From positions 84,148 to 148,147 of the forward strand of contig LUCM01010429.1 in NCBI GenBank assembly GCA_008360955.1: 64,000 bases of DNA, read 5' to 3'. The stretch is from Fasciolopsis buskii. Taxonomy: Eukaryota; Platyhelminthes; Trematoda; Plagiorchiida; Fasciolidae. The position numbers and the translations under genes are program-made. Below the pieces are notes generated by a model. The model did no database searches. It was not told the origin of the DNA and saw only the letters and a list, made by a program, of their open reading frames with translations. This document shows positions 49,391 through 61,800 of the stretch, piece after piece. Numbering within the stretch: position 1 is the stretch's first letter; each line of letters starts with the position of its first letter.

Positions 49391-51649
49391 GAACTTCACC
49401 ACATGATGTTGCACCTATCGGTCACTGAATCGCACGGTTACTGTCCGTTAGCTCACAGCGATCGACCCCTACTGATAGATGACTTCTTTGCAGGTAGCCT
49501 AAGTACGACGAAGGTTTTGGATATGACCTACAGAGCTTGATTACTTGGTACATGTTAGTAATAGGTGTGCATTCCTAATCTTTGTCACTGACTTCCATGA
49601 GCTTGAAATCTTTGAATCGTCAATCTAATTGAGAAGTACGACGTGTGGCAATTTCCAAGGCATTCATTTAGAGATGCTTTGAACGTTTGCGAAGTCCGTT
49701 TTGGAGGCTCACAGTGTCGATGACATAGAACTACGATGCAGCGTGAACTACGATGGCGGAATGACGCCTTAGTTTCTTTTCCAGGCATTTTGTCCGGCCG
49801 ATCTGTAATTCACTTTTCTTCTTTGTTACCAGATTCCGATTTATACTTGCCTGCCTATGTGCTTAACGCATTCAGAAGTTCAGGGCTTATGGGAGTTTAC
49901 AAAAATGCAATTATTTTAATCATTTTCAGTTGCCACTACAATCTGTTATCGATTGGAATGAAAACGTGGAACCCATAGTCACCCAATGCCTCCATGGAGG
50001 TCAGCCGATCTACGTCGTTCTCGTTATGTGTGTGTGTGTGTGGCTGGTTCTTTTTTTCAACTTGCCTCTGACTATTTCCAGAAAGTAATTGTCATCCGGA
50101 AGGGATGTGTGCAAGCTTTGAGTTTCTCGTTTGCTTGGCATCATCGCTGCACACCTTGTCGACTCTGTAATTACATGAGTGTCCACTTAACGTGCTGCGG
50201 ATATCCTGGCTTAAAGTTCACCTATCTGTCAAAGTGCATGGATTTCCTGTGAATCTTCATCTTCAAACTGGGTGATAGGTCCCTTTGTTGCTTTTTGTCT
50301 TCATTGCACTTTTATTCGGGTTGAACTGACCGGTCGGGTACCGTACAAGTCATTTCCACTTTATGACTACAAGTATGTCGCCCGAGTATTTTGCTTAGAT
50401 TCGTAGTGGACTGTGAAACGCGACCAACTTGTTAGCCATAGTGGATGATACAGCAACTCTTGTAACCAGGACATCAATGTTACCGTAAAGCGCATGATTC
50501 AACATGAAGGAGGCATAGTTCAACGTCAGTGATAACATTGGTTGGATTTGGTGCACATTTGTGCTTCATATTTGTCATTAATCAGCACGGAGTGCAAAGA
50601 ACCTTATTGTCGTGAGTATGAATGTCTGTGCACATCAAGATTCATCAGAATATTGTCGCCTTCTAATACAACACTTTGGATAACGTGAGCGAAGTCAAAC
50701 GCATCATTTATGTGATATATCATCAATCTGATCCTGTTTCCATGATGTACTCATGTATTTGGCCAACATACAGGCTGCGTAAAGTACACAATCCATAGCT
50801 GGATCGATTGGTTTATATTGAACTTGTGGATTCGTCAGCATCCCGGGGATCGTTCACGTGTTTTTGCTTTTGGGTTCAAAGCGGTCCAAGAAGACTGCTC
50901 AAACTTTTCTTTCATTTCTTATTGGCATCAAGTTGCCACAGCATCGTTGACGGAAATGGAAAGAACACAAACTTGACATTCGTCCTCGAAATTCGCACCA
51001 CCACAAGCAAATAGTTCCACGGAAGAACGGACTTTGCCGAACACCACATCGCTTCAGAATTGTCACCACAGTCTTATTCGTTTGAAGACAAAAAAAAACT
51101 TACTGAAAGCTATTCATGAAAATTGAAAAGTCTGCAAATAACTATTTCGATTCCATGCTCGATATCGTTGGCATATGGGATGGGCTGTGTATATGAACAA
51201 GTCAGTTGGGACTCAACGTCTCTTAGTGAACGAATTAAAATTCCGCTTAATTTGATACCAGATAATGTGAAAAGGTAGAATCCATAAATTTGTAAAGTGT
51301 ACTTGAACGATCAGCAGATAAGTGCCGACATGATTGCTTACACCACGCACTGACGATTGATCAATTGTGACTGTTCAATTGTTTATCTAAACGGTTCGGT
51401 CATTGTCAATCAACTATCACGATTCGGTCAAACCAGTTACTGAACATGAGAAACCCCACGATAACTGTGCGAAATAGATCTGATAGCATACGGATTTGTA
51501 GCCGACAAATTCCATCTACTTCTTGTCAGTTCATTCCTTATGTCGACCGTGATTTTGATTTCGGAACACGTGTAAATCATAAATCGTTTTCATTCGTTCC
51601 GGATAGAATCGATCAATCAACCGGAACTGTTCACCCCCGTGTAATTCAC
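49391..51649. other. Region between the converging genes, nothing recognised
   Basis: Open frames up to 88 codons on the plus strand (49986-50252) lack borders; a (TG)n run lies at 50027-50042. Confidence 0.4.
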
Positions 51650-51779
51650 CGGCATGAGCATCGATATTATTTTGCACAATAAATTTGGAAATCTCGTCAT
51701 CCAATACATCTGCTGCCTGTATGAACTGTCGACGAAACGATCCTTTGCGTACGACTCGTTTGGACCGGTTTGGAGTAAT
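51650..51779 (-). CDS. Candidate minus-strand exon of unknown product
   Basis: A strong acceptor (TTGCTTTTCTTCAG) opens 43 codons and one extra base before GTGAAT. The peptide begins with a basic run (NRSKRVVRKGSFRRQF) followed by an acidic helix-like part (QAADVLDDEISKFIVQN). It lies just 3' of the M16 gene on the same strand; it could be an extra tail exon of that gene or the start of another. Confidence 0.4.
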
Positions 51780-52653
51780 CTGAAGAAAAGCAAGGAAAGG
51801 CTTGTTATGGAAGTCCGGCACAGACGTGATCAGTCTGTAGAAGCGAACAGAGAGAGAGAGAGACAGAAAATATCATGCTTTGCGGGAAGAGAACAAATAT
51901 GATCAGGTAATCCAGAAGGAATACCATAAAATGACAGAAGGTTTTGAAAATTGATTCATGTATATTACTAATCTAGTTCAATATGCATGTAAACGTACGC
52001 TTAATTCATTTGACTACAACCATGAATTATCGCGCTATGGCAAGTACGGCAGCATAGGCTTGCGTGCATTGTGATGGAATTTTACGATTACGGAGCTTGA
52101 CCAGATGTTATGACAAACGGCAATAAAGAGCAAATCGGCGGAGAATCAACGAGTACCACGAGGGGACTAACATCCGATCTTCTCGTAGCTGAAGTACACT
52201 TGATCCTCGACGGTATCTATAGGACCTTTGTGTACTGGACAAAACGCATTTCATACTATAGTACAGGATTGGTCACGGCAGTAATGAAGTCGAGCGGTGG
52301 AATTTTGTCGAACGAATGACAGATAACGAAGTTCAGAGTGCAGCTGGCATTAGATGCGAAATGGAAAGCCGTGGAGATGTCATAGTCAGCTGCCGACCGT
52401 TATGTTCGAGTAGCCCCTCAGGGTGCAGAGTAGCTCACGTGAGAGTTTGTACAAACGTACTAGATGAGAAATCAGTGTATCACGATTGGCTAAATCTGTT
52501 CTTTCAACTTCTAACATTCAGATTTGGTTAGTTTCTTGGATAGGTGTTGAACAAAGAGAACATCAATCCCACTTTTTTGAGGCATTTTATGTTTGGGTAT
52601 TCTTTAAATCAAGTCGATAATCGGTTTTTAAAATTAGATTGGGTTCGGTTTTC

Positions 52654-52884
52654 CTAAACTCTGACGATATATTGCAATTTCCAGGTAGCGCGAGAAATTT
52701 TGCGCATAAAATTAGACCTAGCAAAGTGGAGTTGTTTCAACAATGATTTTGCAACTTTGACAATTTGTTTGATATGTTCGTCTTCGGAACGTTGCACAAA
52801 CGGCAGCTTGCCATCCCAAGATGGATGAGAGTATGCAGAAACGTAAAAATAAATCCTACATTCTCTACGCAAGGCAAGTGGACA
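52654..52884 (-). CDS. Probable terminal exon of the M16 peptidase gene
   Basis: Open for 76 codons to TAG. IYFYVSAYSHPSWDGKLPF then EHIKQIVKVAKSLLKQLHF resembles the insulysin end, where a strand is followed by a helix ending '..F..GLPLF'. The join to the exon ending at 52922 needs either a 37-base intron (52885-52921, GTAAGT...AATAAG) or an unseen border; reading straight through the donor instead gives a stop after 11 codons. The frame is supported by composition, the exact border is not. Confidence 0.5.
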   Translation of the reverse strand, partial: CPLALRRECRIYFYVSAYSHPSWDGKLPFVQRSEDEHIKQIVKVAKSLLKQLHFARSNFMRKISRATWKLQYIVRV

Positions 52885-55800
52885 CTTATTTTCCAAGCAA
52901 CTGCGAAACTTCAAAACTTACTTCCAATATGATCGTTCTTTGCTGATTCAAGTCCAGATAATTGTCAAAGAAGAATTTGTACAAATCAGATCGAGTCATC
53001 CGGGTCGCGTTTTGCACCTTGATGGAAAAAAAATGATAGAAAGGAAATATTTTTATCCAAAAGTCAAGCTCACAAATTGCTGATTTGATCAAATCTTTCG
53101 CATCGTGTTTATCTTTATTTGGCGGACAAAACCACCAGGTATCGATTTTATAATGTTAATCATCGGATAGCCGGACAATCTAAGTTTATGAGACGAAACA
53201 AACGAGAACAAAATGAGACGTACGATTTGTTCGACGAACTCAAAGTTGGCTTCCCATTTCATCACTGTCTCCCAAACGGTCCTCATGTATTCATCTAGAT
53301 CCGATGGATTTCGATCGAACTGGGCGATCACGGAGTTACGCTGTCAACGTATCGACCAGTGGAATGAGGACAAATGAACGAATCGGTTATCGTTGCAACA
53401 GCCGTGTTACAAGGTGTCAGGTGTGGATACAAAAGCGAGCAAACACAAATAAACGAACAATGCAACATGTGGAAAAATGCTACTCTAATTGAAAGAGACT
53501 AAAATGAGTTGACAAAATCTTGTGCTATATTCCTTTAATCTTGTCTGAAACAGCAGTATTAAGCCACTGGTTCATCTGCTCAACCACTCCACTTTGTGAA
53601 TCACACTTTCGCTTTTATCTTTGTATCTTTTACCTTTTACTTCATTTGTTAATAAACCAAAAAGTACATCGATTTTCAGGAAGGGAGCCGCGGTCAACAG
53701 AGGGCTGTCAATTGGGGGAGTTGATCGACGGTGGGAGGACTCGAACCTGCGATCTTTGCCTCCAAAAGCCAGGGCCTTATCCGTTTGGCCACCGCTAGCC
53801 CCGCAGTTTAGGTTTTTTCTTATTATTCTAATCGAGTAAGCAGCAATCGAAATTCGACCAAGCTGAGGAAGATCACCAGGGAAGACCATTGAAATCACAC
53901 CCACGCCGGGTATTAGCCTTGCTTGGGAAGGAGAAAATTGCACACGGGTCTTCAGCTTTGGCAATCTTTTTACTCCCACGGCAAACGAAGAAATGCATAA
54001 AAATGGTTGCTTTTTGGAGAATAGTGAACTTGGATTGCTCACAATATTTATTTCTTCCACTAAATACTACTGAATGACTGATACATAATGATCCGTCTGT
54101 TTCGAGTTCCGAGGTCCGAGGACTTGCCTTGACACAATGATCTACATACTTTCAGGCTAGTCTGGCGAATTCTGCTGATGAGTGCAGATCGATACAAATG
54201 TATGCGTTTGTAATATTAGCTGAACCCTGACCCAAAATGTTTCAATTTAGCATGAACGTAAGCTAATCTGTTTCATAAACACAATACTTTCACTCAGCAC
54301 CCAAACAGTACAAAGATAACATTAGAGAATTTAGTAGTAACACGCTAAACTGGTTCGTTTATCAATAAACTATACTTCAGTTAGTATGTGGCTAAAACAT
54401 ACAAATTGAACAGCATTCACTTTGTGCTGGAAAATGTGCTATAAATGAGGGCGCGATTCACCACGGACGCAAAAAGTTCACTTCATAGTAATGGTTTGGA
54501 AAAATGACGCATTTTCGAACTAATCGCTCATATGCGCCTATGCGAATGCTACAGGACAATCCTTTCTTGTTATTCAACACCTATGAAAGTGATATCGAAT
54601 TTATAAACCTAATCCTAATTATATTGTTGTGATTTATTGAAAATTTGTCGGCTTAACAAATAAACTTGAGCAAATAACTAATAACCATGTAGTTACCACT
54701 ATCGCCGAGTGCCGATCACGTCAAATATTGTCATTGACGTACGTTTCAAGCACGTTGTAGAGTCGGTCATTCGGACCCTTTCTTCCACGGCACATTTTGG
54801 GCATGTTGGTTCTCTACACAGGCTGTTAGTCGAATGTCGAACTATCTAATATTCCCCTTGCCGCAAAGATTTAAACGGGAAACGACGAAAAACAGTAGAA
54901 CTTTGAGAAAACGTCTAAAATCTAGTTTCCACCGGAGAACGTGCCATTTCGCAATAGCAATGTTGCTTTATTGAACGACTTTTATACACTTGTAATCACG
55001 GGATGTACGACCTAATTTGGAAATTTTTTGTCCGGACATCTACGACTGTCCTGTTCTCGTGCTTAAAATAAAGAGTTGGAGCCTTACCATTTCGTTGATT
55101 TGTTTTCAATGAGATCAGCACACAGACAGAAATCTGGCACGATGTGTCCTCTGCCAGAAAATATCTAACCATGGTTGACAGAGGCCTGTATTACTGCTGG
55201 TGTCCGAGTGCATGCATTTTCAAAATGCAGTGTGGTGTTATAAGACTGGACGACATAAGTGTCGAACTTGATACTGGATGGAGAGGAGCTAACGATTGTG
55301 GACCGTTTCACCTACCTTGCTAGCTACGTGTCGAACGATGGTAGCTCGGAAGCGGAGGTAAATATGCGTATATCCAAGGCTCGAGTAGCTTAGGCTGGAC
55401 TGAAGCACTTGTGACGTCGGCCTGATATTTCATTGAAGCTGATAGGCCGTATGTATTGTGCCGCATTGCGCTGAGACCCGTTGTATGGTTGCAAGACATG
55501 GAGTATGCGTGTGGGCGATATTCATTGGTTAGAGATTTTCTATCAGCAATGTCTACTTAGTATCGTCAGGATTGGATTTAGTCACCGAGCGAATAATGTG
55601 GAAGTAAGGAATCTAATATTAGGTGCCGGTTCTGAGAATACCTTACCTCAGCCTATGAAGCTTAGTAGACTAAACTGGTCGGGTCACGTGTTGCGTAGGA
55701 CGAACACTCGTCTACCGTATCGTATCCTATTTTGTGTTCCTCCTAAGGAATGGAAGAAGCCATGTGGAGGTCAGCAGATGACGTGGCAACGCGGGATGAG

Positions 55801-58800
55801 AAAATGTACAGCGAAGTTAGGTAAAGTAGGTGTCTCACGTCTTCGTGGTTGGGATCCGAAAGACCTGTCGACTTGCTGGCTGGAGACACTGAAGGATATG
55901 GCAGTGAACCGTGAACAGTGGCGATCGTGCTGTCATTTTCTATCGAACCAGAATGGTTGAACGAGTGCATTTGTACAGTTAGACTATGTTCCGTGTGTTG
56001 GCTACAGCAGCGTCTTATCTTTTCCCACCTGTGTAAGTCCACTCTTTGTTTCCCTTGGATATTCACTCTTTTTATAGAAACATGTAACTCTGGGGAAAGG
56101 CAGCGGTCAGCGAGACTTGCCTTACTGTTTAACGCTGAACGACGACGGTGATGACGATGGGCAACTGAACGCAAAATAACATAAAAATACACTCATTCTT
56201 GCAAACGTAAAGTTTAAATTAATAAAGGCTTTTATCATGCTATGATTGCATTCAAATCATGGTTACCGCGCGCCACCGAAGTGCATCATCAACTAGTGTA
56301 TCTTGTTTGCTATGACACCATAAGAACGTGAAAGACCTTTTGTATCTTCGTCATAATATGTTTATCCCCAGGTGATATCCGGCAATCAAATTCTTCATCT
56401 CGCGTTATTCACAAACATTTCCCAGCATACCATGTGAATGGAATACTCAGTCTTTCTTCTTAACACTTCTGCTTACAAATAAAGGTTTAAATAAGACACC
56501 GCCAGTAATCTTCTGGTTGTCAGAAATCACGTACTAGTCTCGGTTTTACTTGTGCCCAAAACCTCGTGAATGCTATTTCTAATTTGTCTATATTATTGTC
56601 ACATTTGCGACAGACCGTTTACGTCACGACGTTGTTTCGGGGCATCACCAACAAGCTGAAAATTCATCGTTTGGAAGTTTGAAGTATGCCCACTTGTTAA
56701 ATTCCGAGTTGAAATGTGTCCAGTTGAGTAAAACGACCACCGTCCGTTGAAATTAACCCGTATCTGTGTGTGTGTGTTTTGGTTCACGATGTTGTCAGAT
56801 TTACAGAAGAAATGGAGTCACAAAGAAATCACCCACATTTCATTTAACAGCGCATTTTCTATGTCAGCCGGGTAACATCAAACCCAATCGATTTGAATTA
56901 CTTAGAACACAAAACCACGATGCTTGTGGGGATAGGCGTGAGTGAATGTGTCCGTGCAGGTTTATCAATCATGAAATATTCTATGGGGTGAAATCCCAGG
57001 GTTATTGCCCGGGGTAGGCAAGATGATTTCTTTGTTGAACGAAATAACGGAAATAGGCCATTCGAGACTACGACGTCATGTGAGTAGCATCAAAAATCCT
57101 CACGTGATGTACAAATTCGCAAGTGGATTAGGTCAGAAAGGTTTTGCATTTTTAATCTAGGCCAGAGTAATTGGAAGATGTTGGAAGCTATTGAACCAGA
57201 TGCTGCTAAATGATATGAAATATTGGAATTATTTATTTTGGTGTCCTTTCTTTAATTGATTAATTGGTTATCCAATTCTTCACTGCAAACTCGTGAGTAC
57301 AGTATGGCCTCAGAAGCAATTATAATCCACAGGAAGATACTAGTCTTATTGTGAAAAAGTTGTCAGGCGTTTTATTCCGGGCAAATAACGGGTGAATCAA
57401 GATGTTAACGAAGAATATTTAAAAGGTACCGGTTTTTATTGTACAAAAACGAACAAATCCGAAGATAGGATAATTTTGGACATTTGAACTCACCAGATTT
57501 TCAAGTTCCGTGTCTGGCAGAGACAAAATTAGAAGTGGAGCGATCCGGTACCAAAATGCGGCCACTCGGGACAACCAATGTTCGTCGGCATTTTCTGTTT
57601 CGTCTGATCGAATCGATATCTGAATAGCTGAATGCCCGTTAGATCTGATAAACGTTTGTTTCAATTGTACCGTGATATTCACTTTCGGTGAATTCGCCGG
57701 GCACAAGAATTGGGTGAGATGATGATTGAATAACAGCTTTCCAATACGAGGAGAAAGAAAGATATACAAAGAAATATTCGGTCATAGAAAGCTTTGAGTA
57801 AACTTGGCAAGATAGACTTATGCCAATCTTCGGATTTGATGAGAGCGAGATCGATCAATTAGAGAGGTAAACCTATCATCTTCTGATTCGAAGATGCTAA
57901 ACGGCAGATTGAAGCTGATAAAGCATGTCTAGAGAATTCCAGGAGACGGAACAATTTCAAGTGTTACATCCGCCAGAATCAGTCGAATGAATAAGAAGTT
58001 TACACGAAATTATTTACCATGTGATATCATCGCTCAACTCACCATAAAGAAACCATAGAAGCACTGTACAGCTGTTTCATCCAGCTTGTTAGGAATCATT
58101 AGCAGTACATATCGACCGCGCCCGAACTGGGACACGAACCCGGGACGAACGATGATATCACACGGTGAATTATTTCATGTAAACATTCAATATCCTACTA
58201 CTAAAATGAATAAGAAATTCTAAGGATTTTCCTCCTCGTTTGCCTTAGCCCGGAAGTGTACAATAAAGCGAGCAAATATTCAATAGGTGTAGGGTTCCAA
58301 TGAAAACCCAAAGAAATTAAATTACGGGGATTAGTAAATCAATGGGACTGGCCGTAATTTAGTTGCAATCTGCTTATCCCATGACAATTGTAAGTGTTCC
58401 GAAAAATTGGCACGAATCTATTGTTTTGGTTCAAAGAGCTTTTGAAGTAGCAGCACACATAATTCACTGTTTCCACGGCCAAGGCAAGTATCTGTTCAAG
58501 TTTGAAAACAAGTAATTACCATTTCGAAATAAACAATTTCCTTGCATGTTGTTCTCTGTTAATCTGTACAAATCACTCATGAATTGTTTACTACTAGTAA
58601 TTAGTTGAAGAGATGCTGATTATTTGCTTCTGAATAGGAAGAATTTGATGCAATTTTTAGGTGTAAATCTTGAGCCCCGAGTCCAGTGCTCATGTACGTT
58701 GACCAGTACAGAGGACAGAGACTGGGCAATAAACGAATATCGCATAATCTTACTGAGTTTATGCCTCGTTAACTGCAGTTAAAATAATATGATTGCAAAA

Positions 58801-61800
58801 TCGCAGTTTTAGTGGCCATATTAGCAGTAATAACAGCACTAATAGCAGTAATAGTGGTAGTGGTATTAGTGTAGTAGCAGTAGTAGTACTTTTGATAGCA
58901 ATAGTAATGTCGTAGTGAAATAAAGTATTTTTCATTCGGCAATTTCTAACAGCTGAGGAGACGCAACGTCAACCATAAATGATGCGTATATGCACGGCTA
59001 GCTGTGCGTGCGAGTTCAGATTTGGCCGTCTAAACAACTTAGCATAAAATGACCGGGACTTAAGCATACAATTATAGCCATCTGTTACGCGTCGATGATT
59101 TGATTTCTGTCCCCAATTACTTGCCCAAATAACCAACCGAGTTCTGTTCGGCATAATTCTTTCGTAATGAAACAATATGGATAGTTAAACTTCACATGTG
59201 TTTATAATGGAAATACCGATCAGATTATAGTCAAACTGCCCCTGTTTCTTACCACCAGTGAACGATTCATAGCCTCGGCGAATGCATCCGTACGCAAACA
59301 TGTACTGTATCGGACGAAGTAGTATGTGTTTTGAGCACTGCCAGTGATCTGGCCTTCCATTTTATGGTGATAGGTCCCCGGCGCAATGTCCAATGATACC
59401 ATCTGGAATGAAAATGGTACAGGTATTTACTGTCACCAAAGTCGAACATGAATCAAGATACTTCAGTATGCACAAACGTACCAATAACAACCGGACTTAT
59501 GAATCCGAACGTGAGCCGGAGAAAAAGGGGCCTGTAAATAATCCATTCGATTATGAACTATGACGAATTAAGGGCAAAAATCGTAGGCAAGAACGAGGAG
59601 TTCAGGGGAGTGTATCTTACTTTCTTATGACCAATGATGTCCGCTATGTGATTCCACTGATCGATATTGCTACGGAAAATAGTACCCTCCGGGGAAGGAG
59701 CATATTGTCAACATATCATTTTCGATAGGTTCCACTTGAAACCAGATTTTCGTTGAGAAAAGTGGCGGAATTTTATCTTGGTCAAATCAAATTCTTTCGT
59801 ATCTGCGAGGATTCTAGTTTCGTAAAACCATCCAGATTTTGGTGTACCCGCTAATCAGATGGCGAAAACAATGCCAGATTTGGGTCATGCCGTCCCGGTC
59901 GTGTCCAATAAAAGACATGATGAACAGAAGTTGAGAGGAAAAATTTGACTGGATCCGAATTTTATTTGCAATGGTATCTTTGTACACGGCAAGTTGTTTA
60001 TCTTGGTTTGAAAACTAGTTTTTACTGGACATTGATAGGCTTGTTGTTAGGATACATGAGGCTCATACAAGATGTTTTTAACAGCATACACAAGACATAC
60101 TGGAGTTGGTGTAGGTGAGTTATGTCGATGAAGCAGCTGATCGAATTTTCTAGAACTGCTTCACCCAAATCTGTGTTTGTTAGCATTATCTTTGATCAAA
60201 GTTTTGTGAGCGATGAGTTGGACGTTTCCATCGCAACGGTTCCATCACCATCCAAAGTGACATCATCAGTGATCAACCATGATAAGTGCCAACCTGAGGT
60301 AGAGAACACACCCCCTTTTTCAGAATCTGAAAATCTTTATACTATCCTTTGTGATGGAATTTTGGTGATCATTTGTAATGTAGATAACTTTCCCCAAAAC
60401 ACATGCATCAGATTTCCTCCCCCGGGCAAATTTATCTCGGTTACCGGAATGAAATAAATAAAAGAAAATAACCAATGGTCATGGAATAGTTATGTATTTT
60501 TCCAAAACAGTTTCATGTACCGTGATGTGGCTGCCATTATACGAAGTTAGCCCAAATGAGATGAACTTTTGTCGTCCACAAATAAGGTTGCTTGGGTGTA
60601 TCATACATTTCACTCCACGAATAAGATTTGATTTCTCTTTTGCCTTGTTCGATTGGCGCAATTTCATTCAGAAAACCTCATCCGTGTCAACCATGCTGTT
60701 ACTAATCTGGACAGTATGATCGTCATTGTTACAAATGTCGTATTGGTGTCATCACTATCGCCGTGTCACGAAACCAGTTTAAGTGGAATGAATCTTTCAC
60801 GAACTAACCGCATTTCCCATCCTCACACCCCAGCTGGTATGGTACGTTGACATTTTGATTGTTGTACTAAAAGCAAATTTAAAACAAATGGAACAGAATA
60901 AGCAAATTCTGCCGCTAGTCCAGTTGAATAGTTCACGAAACCGTGCATAATGCAGTTTCGTTGCCAACTGTCGTGGGTAGATCCAGATTTCCTGTGATCT
61001 GACCACACCAAGAGGACAGCATAGATCTGTTTACCTCCGTTCAGATCGGGCCGTGTGTGCTAATCAATCTTTTTGCTTAGAACGAACCTTGCTTAGACAG
61101 ACAAATCAAAAGGTACGCACTCATCTGGTTAACCAAGACTGTTTGTCCAGTGGACAAATTTCGATAGCAGTGTGCATGTTTTTTCCTACGGACAGCTGGA
61201 CACATTAGGTCAATCACTCCTTATCTGCAAGTCAATGGAAAACAGTGTACGACCGAGAGACGGACAAGCGCACGGCACCGTCAGTGAAAGTGTAGATCAT
61301 GGAACTATCTAAAGGAGAATAGACCATAGCCTTTGAAATGAACAAACCCGGAAAGCGGATACGATAGAAGGAAGACACAGTTGCGAAGCACGAGGGAAAA
61401 TCCGATTCTGATTGAATCGTTTAACCTTCATTCATAAGTTCGATCCACAAAACAATAAAAAAGCAAATCTTCTAGTATAAACGTTCACTTTTTTCTTCAG
61501 TTTGGTATGAGTCCATGTGCATGGAAGAAGCTGTTCGAAGCATTCTTGAAAACTTGCGTTCTAAAAATCATTTCGAATTGATTAGCCAATCAGAACAATA
61601 TTGTGGTATTCAATCAGCAGTGAAGCGATCTGAATTTTCGAACATCAGCGTGTGCTTACCAGCAGACCGCTTGGACTCTAGTTATCACGAGGTCCGCTTG
61701 ATGACGACAGATCTTGATAGGAATTCAGGAAGAGGTCAGAGAGCGCGAATGTGAAGTTCAAACTCATGATACTAAACTCGCAAATTTCGCTGATTTTGTC

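Noticed and set aside
53572..54060. 162-codon minus-strand frame
   Set aside because: Most of it is the SINE at 53.6-53.8 kb read in sense; no splice or family support.
59505..59554. 50-base exon-like piece (TTTACAG ... GTACGT) on the minus strand
   Set aside because: No frame connects it to the neighbouring M16 exons without a stop.
59850..59940. Minus-strand 'FIMSFIGHDRDGM' resembling the M16 GHEG motif
   Set aside because: It would be in the wrong order for the family, between domain 3 and domain 4 exons, and lacks splice borders.
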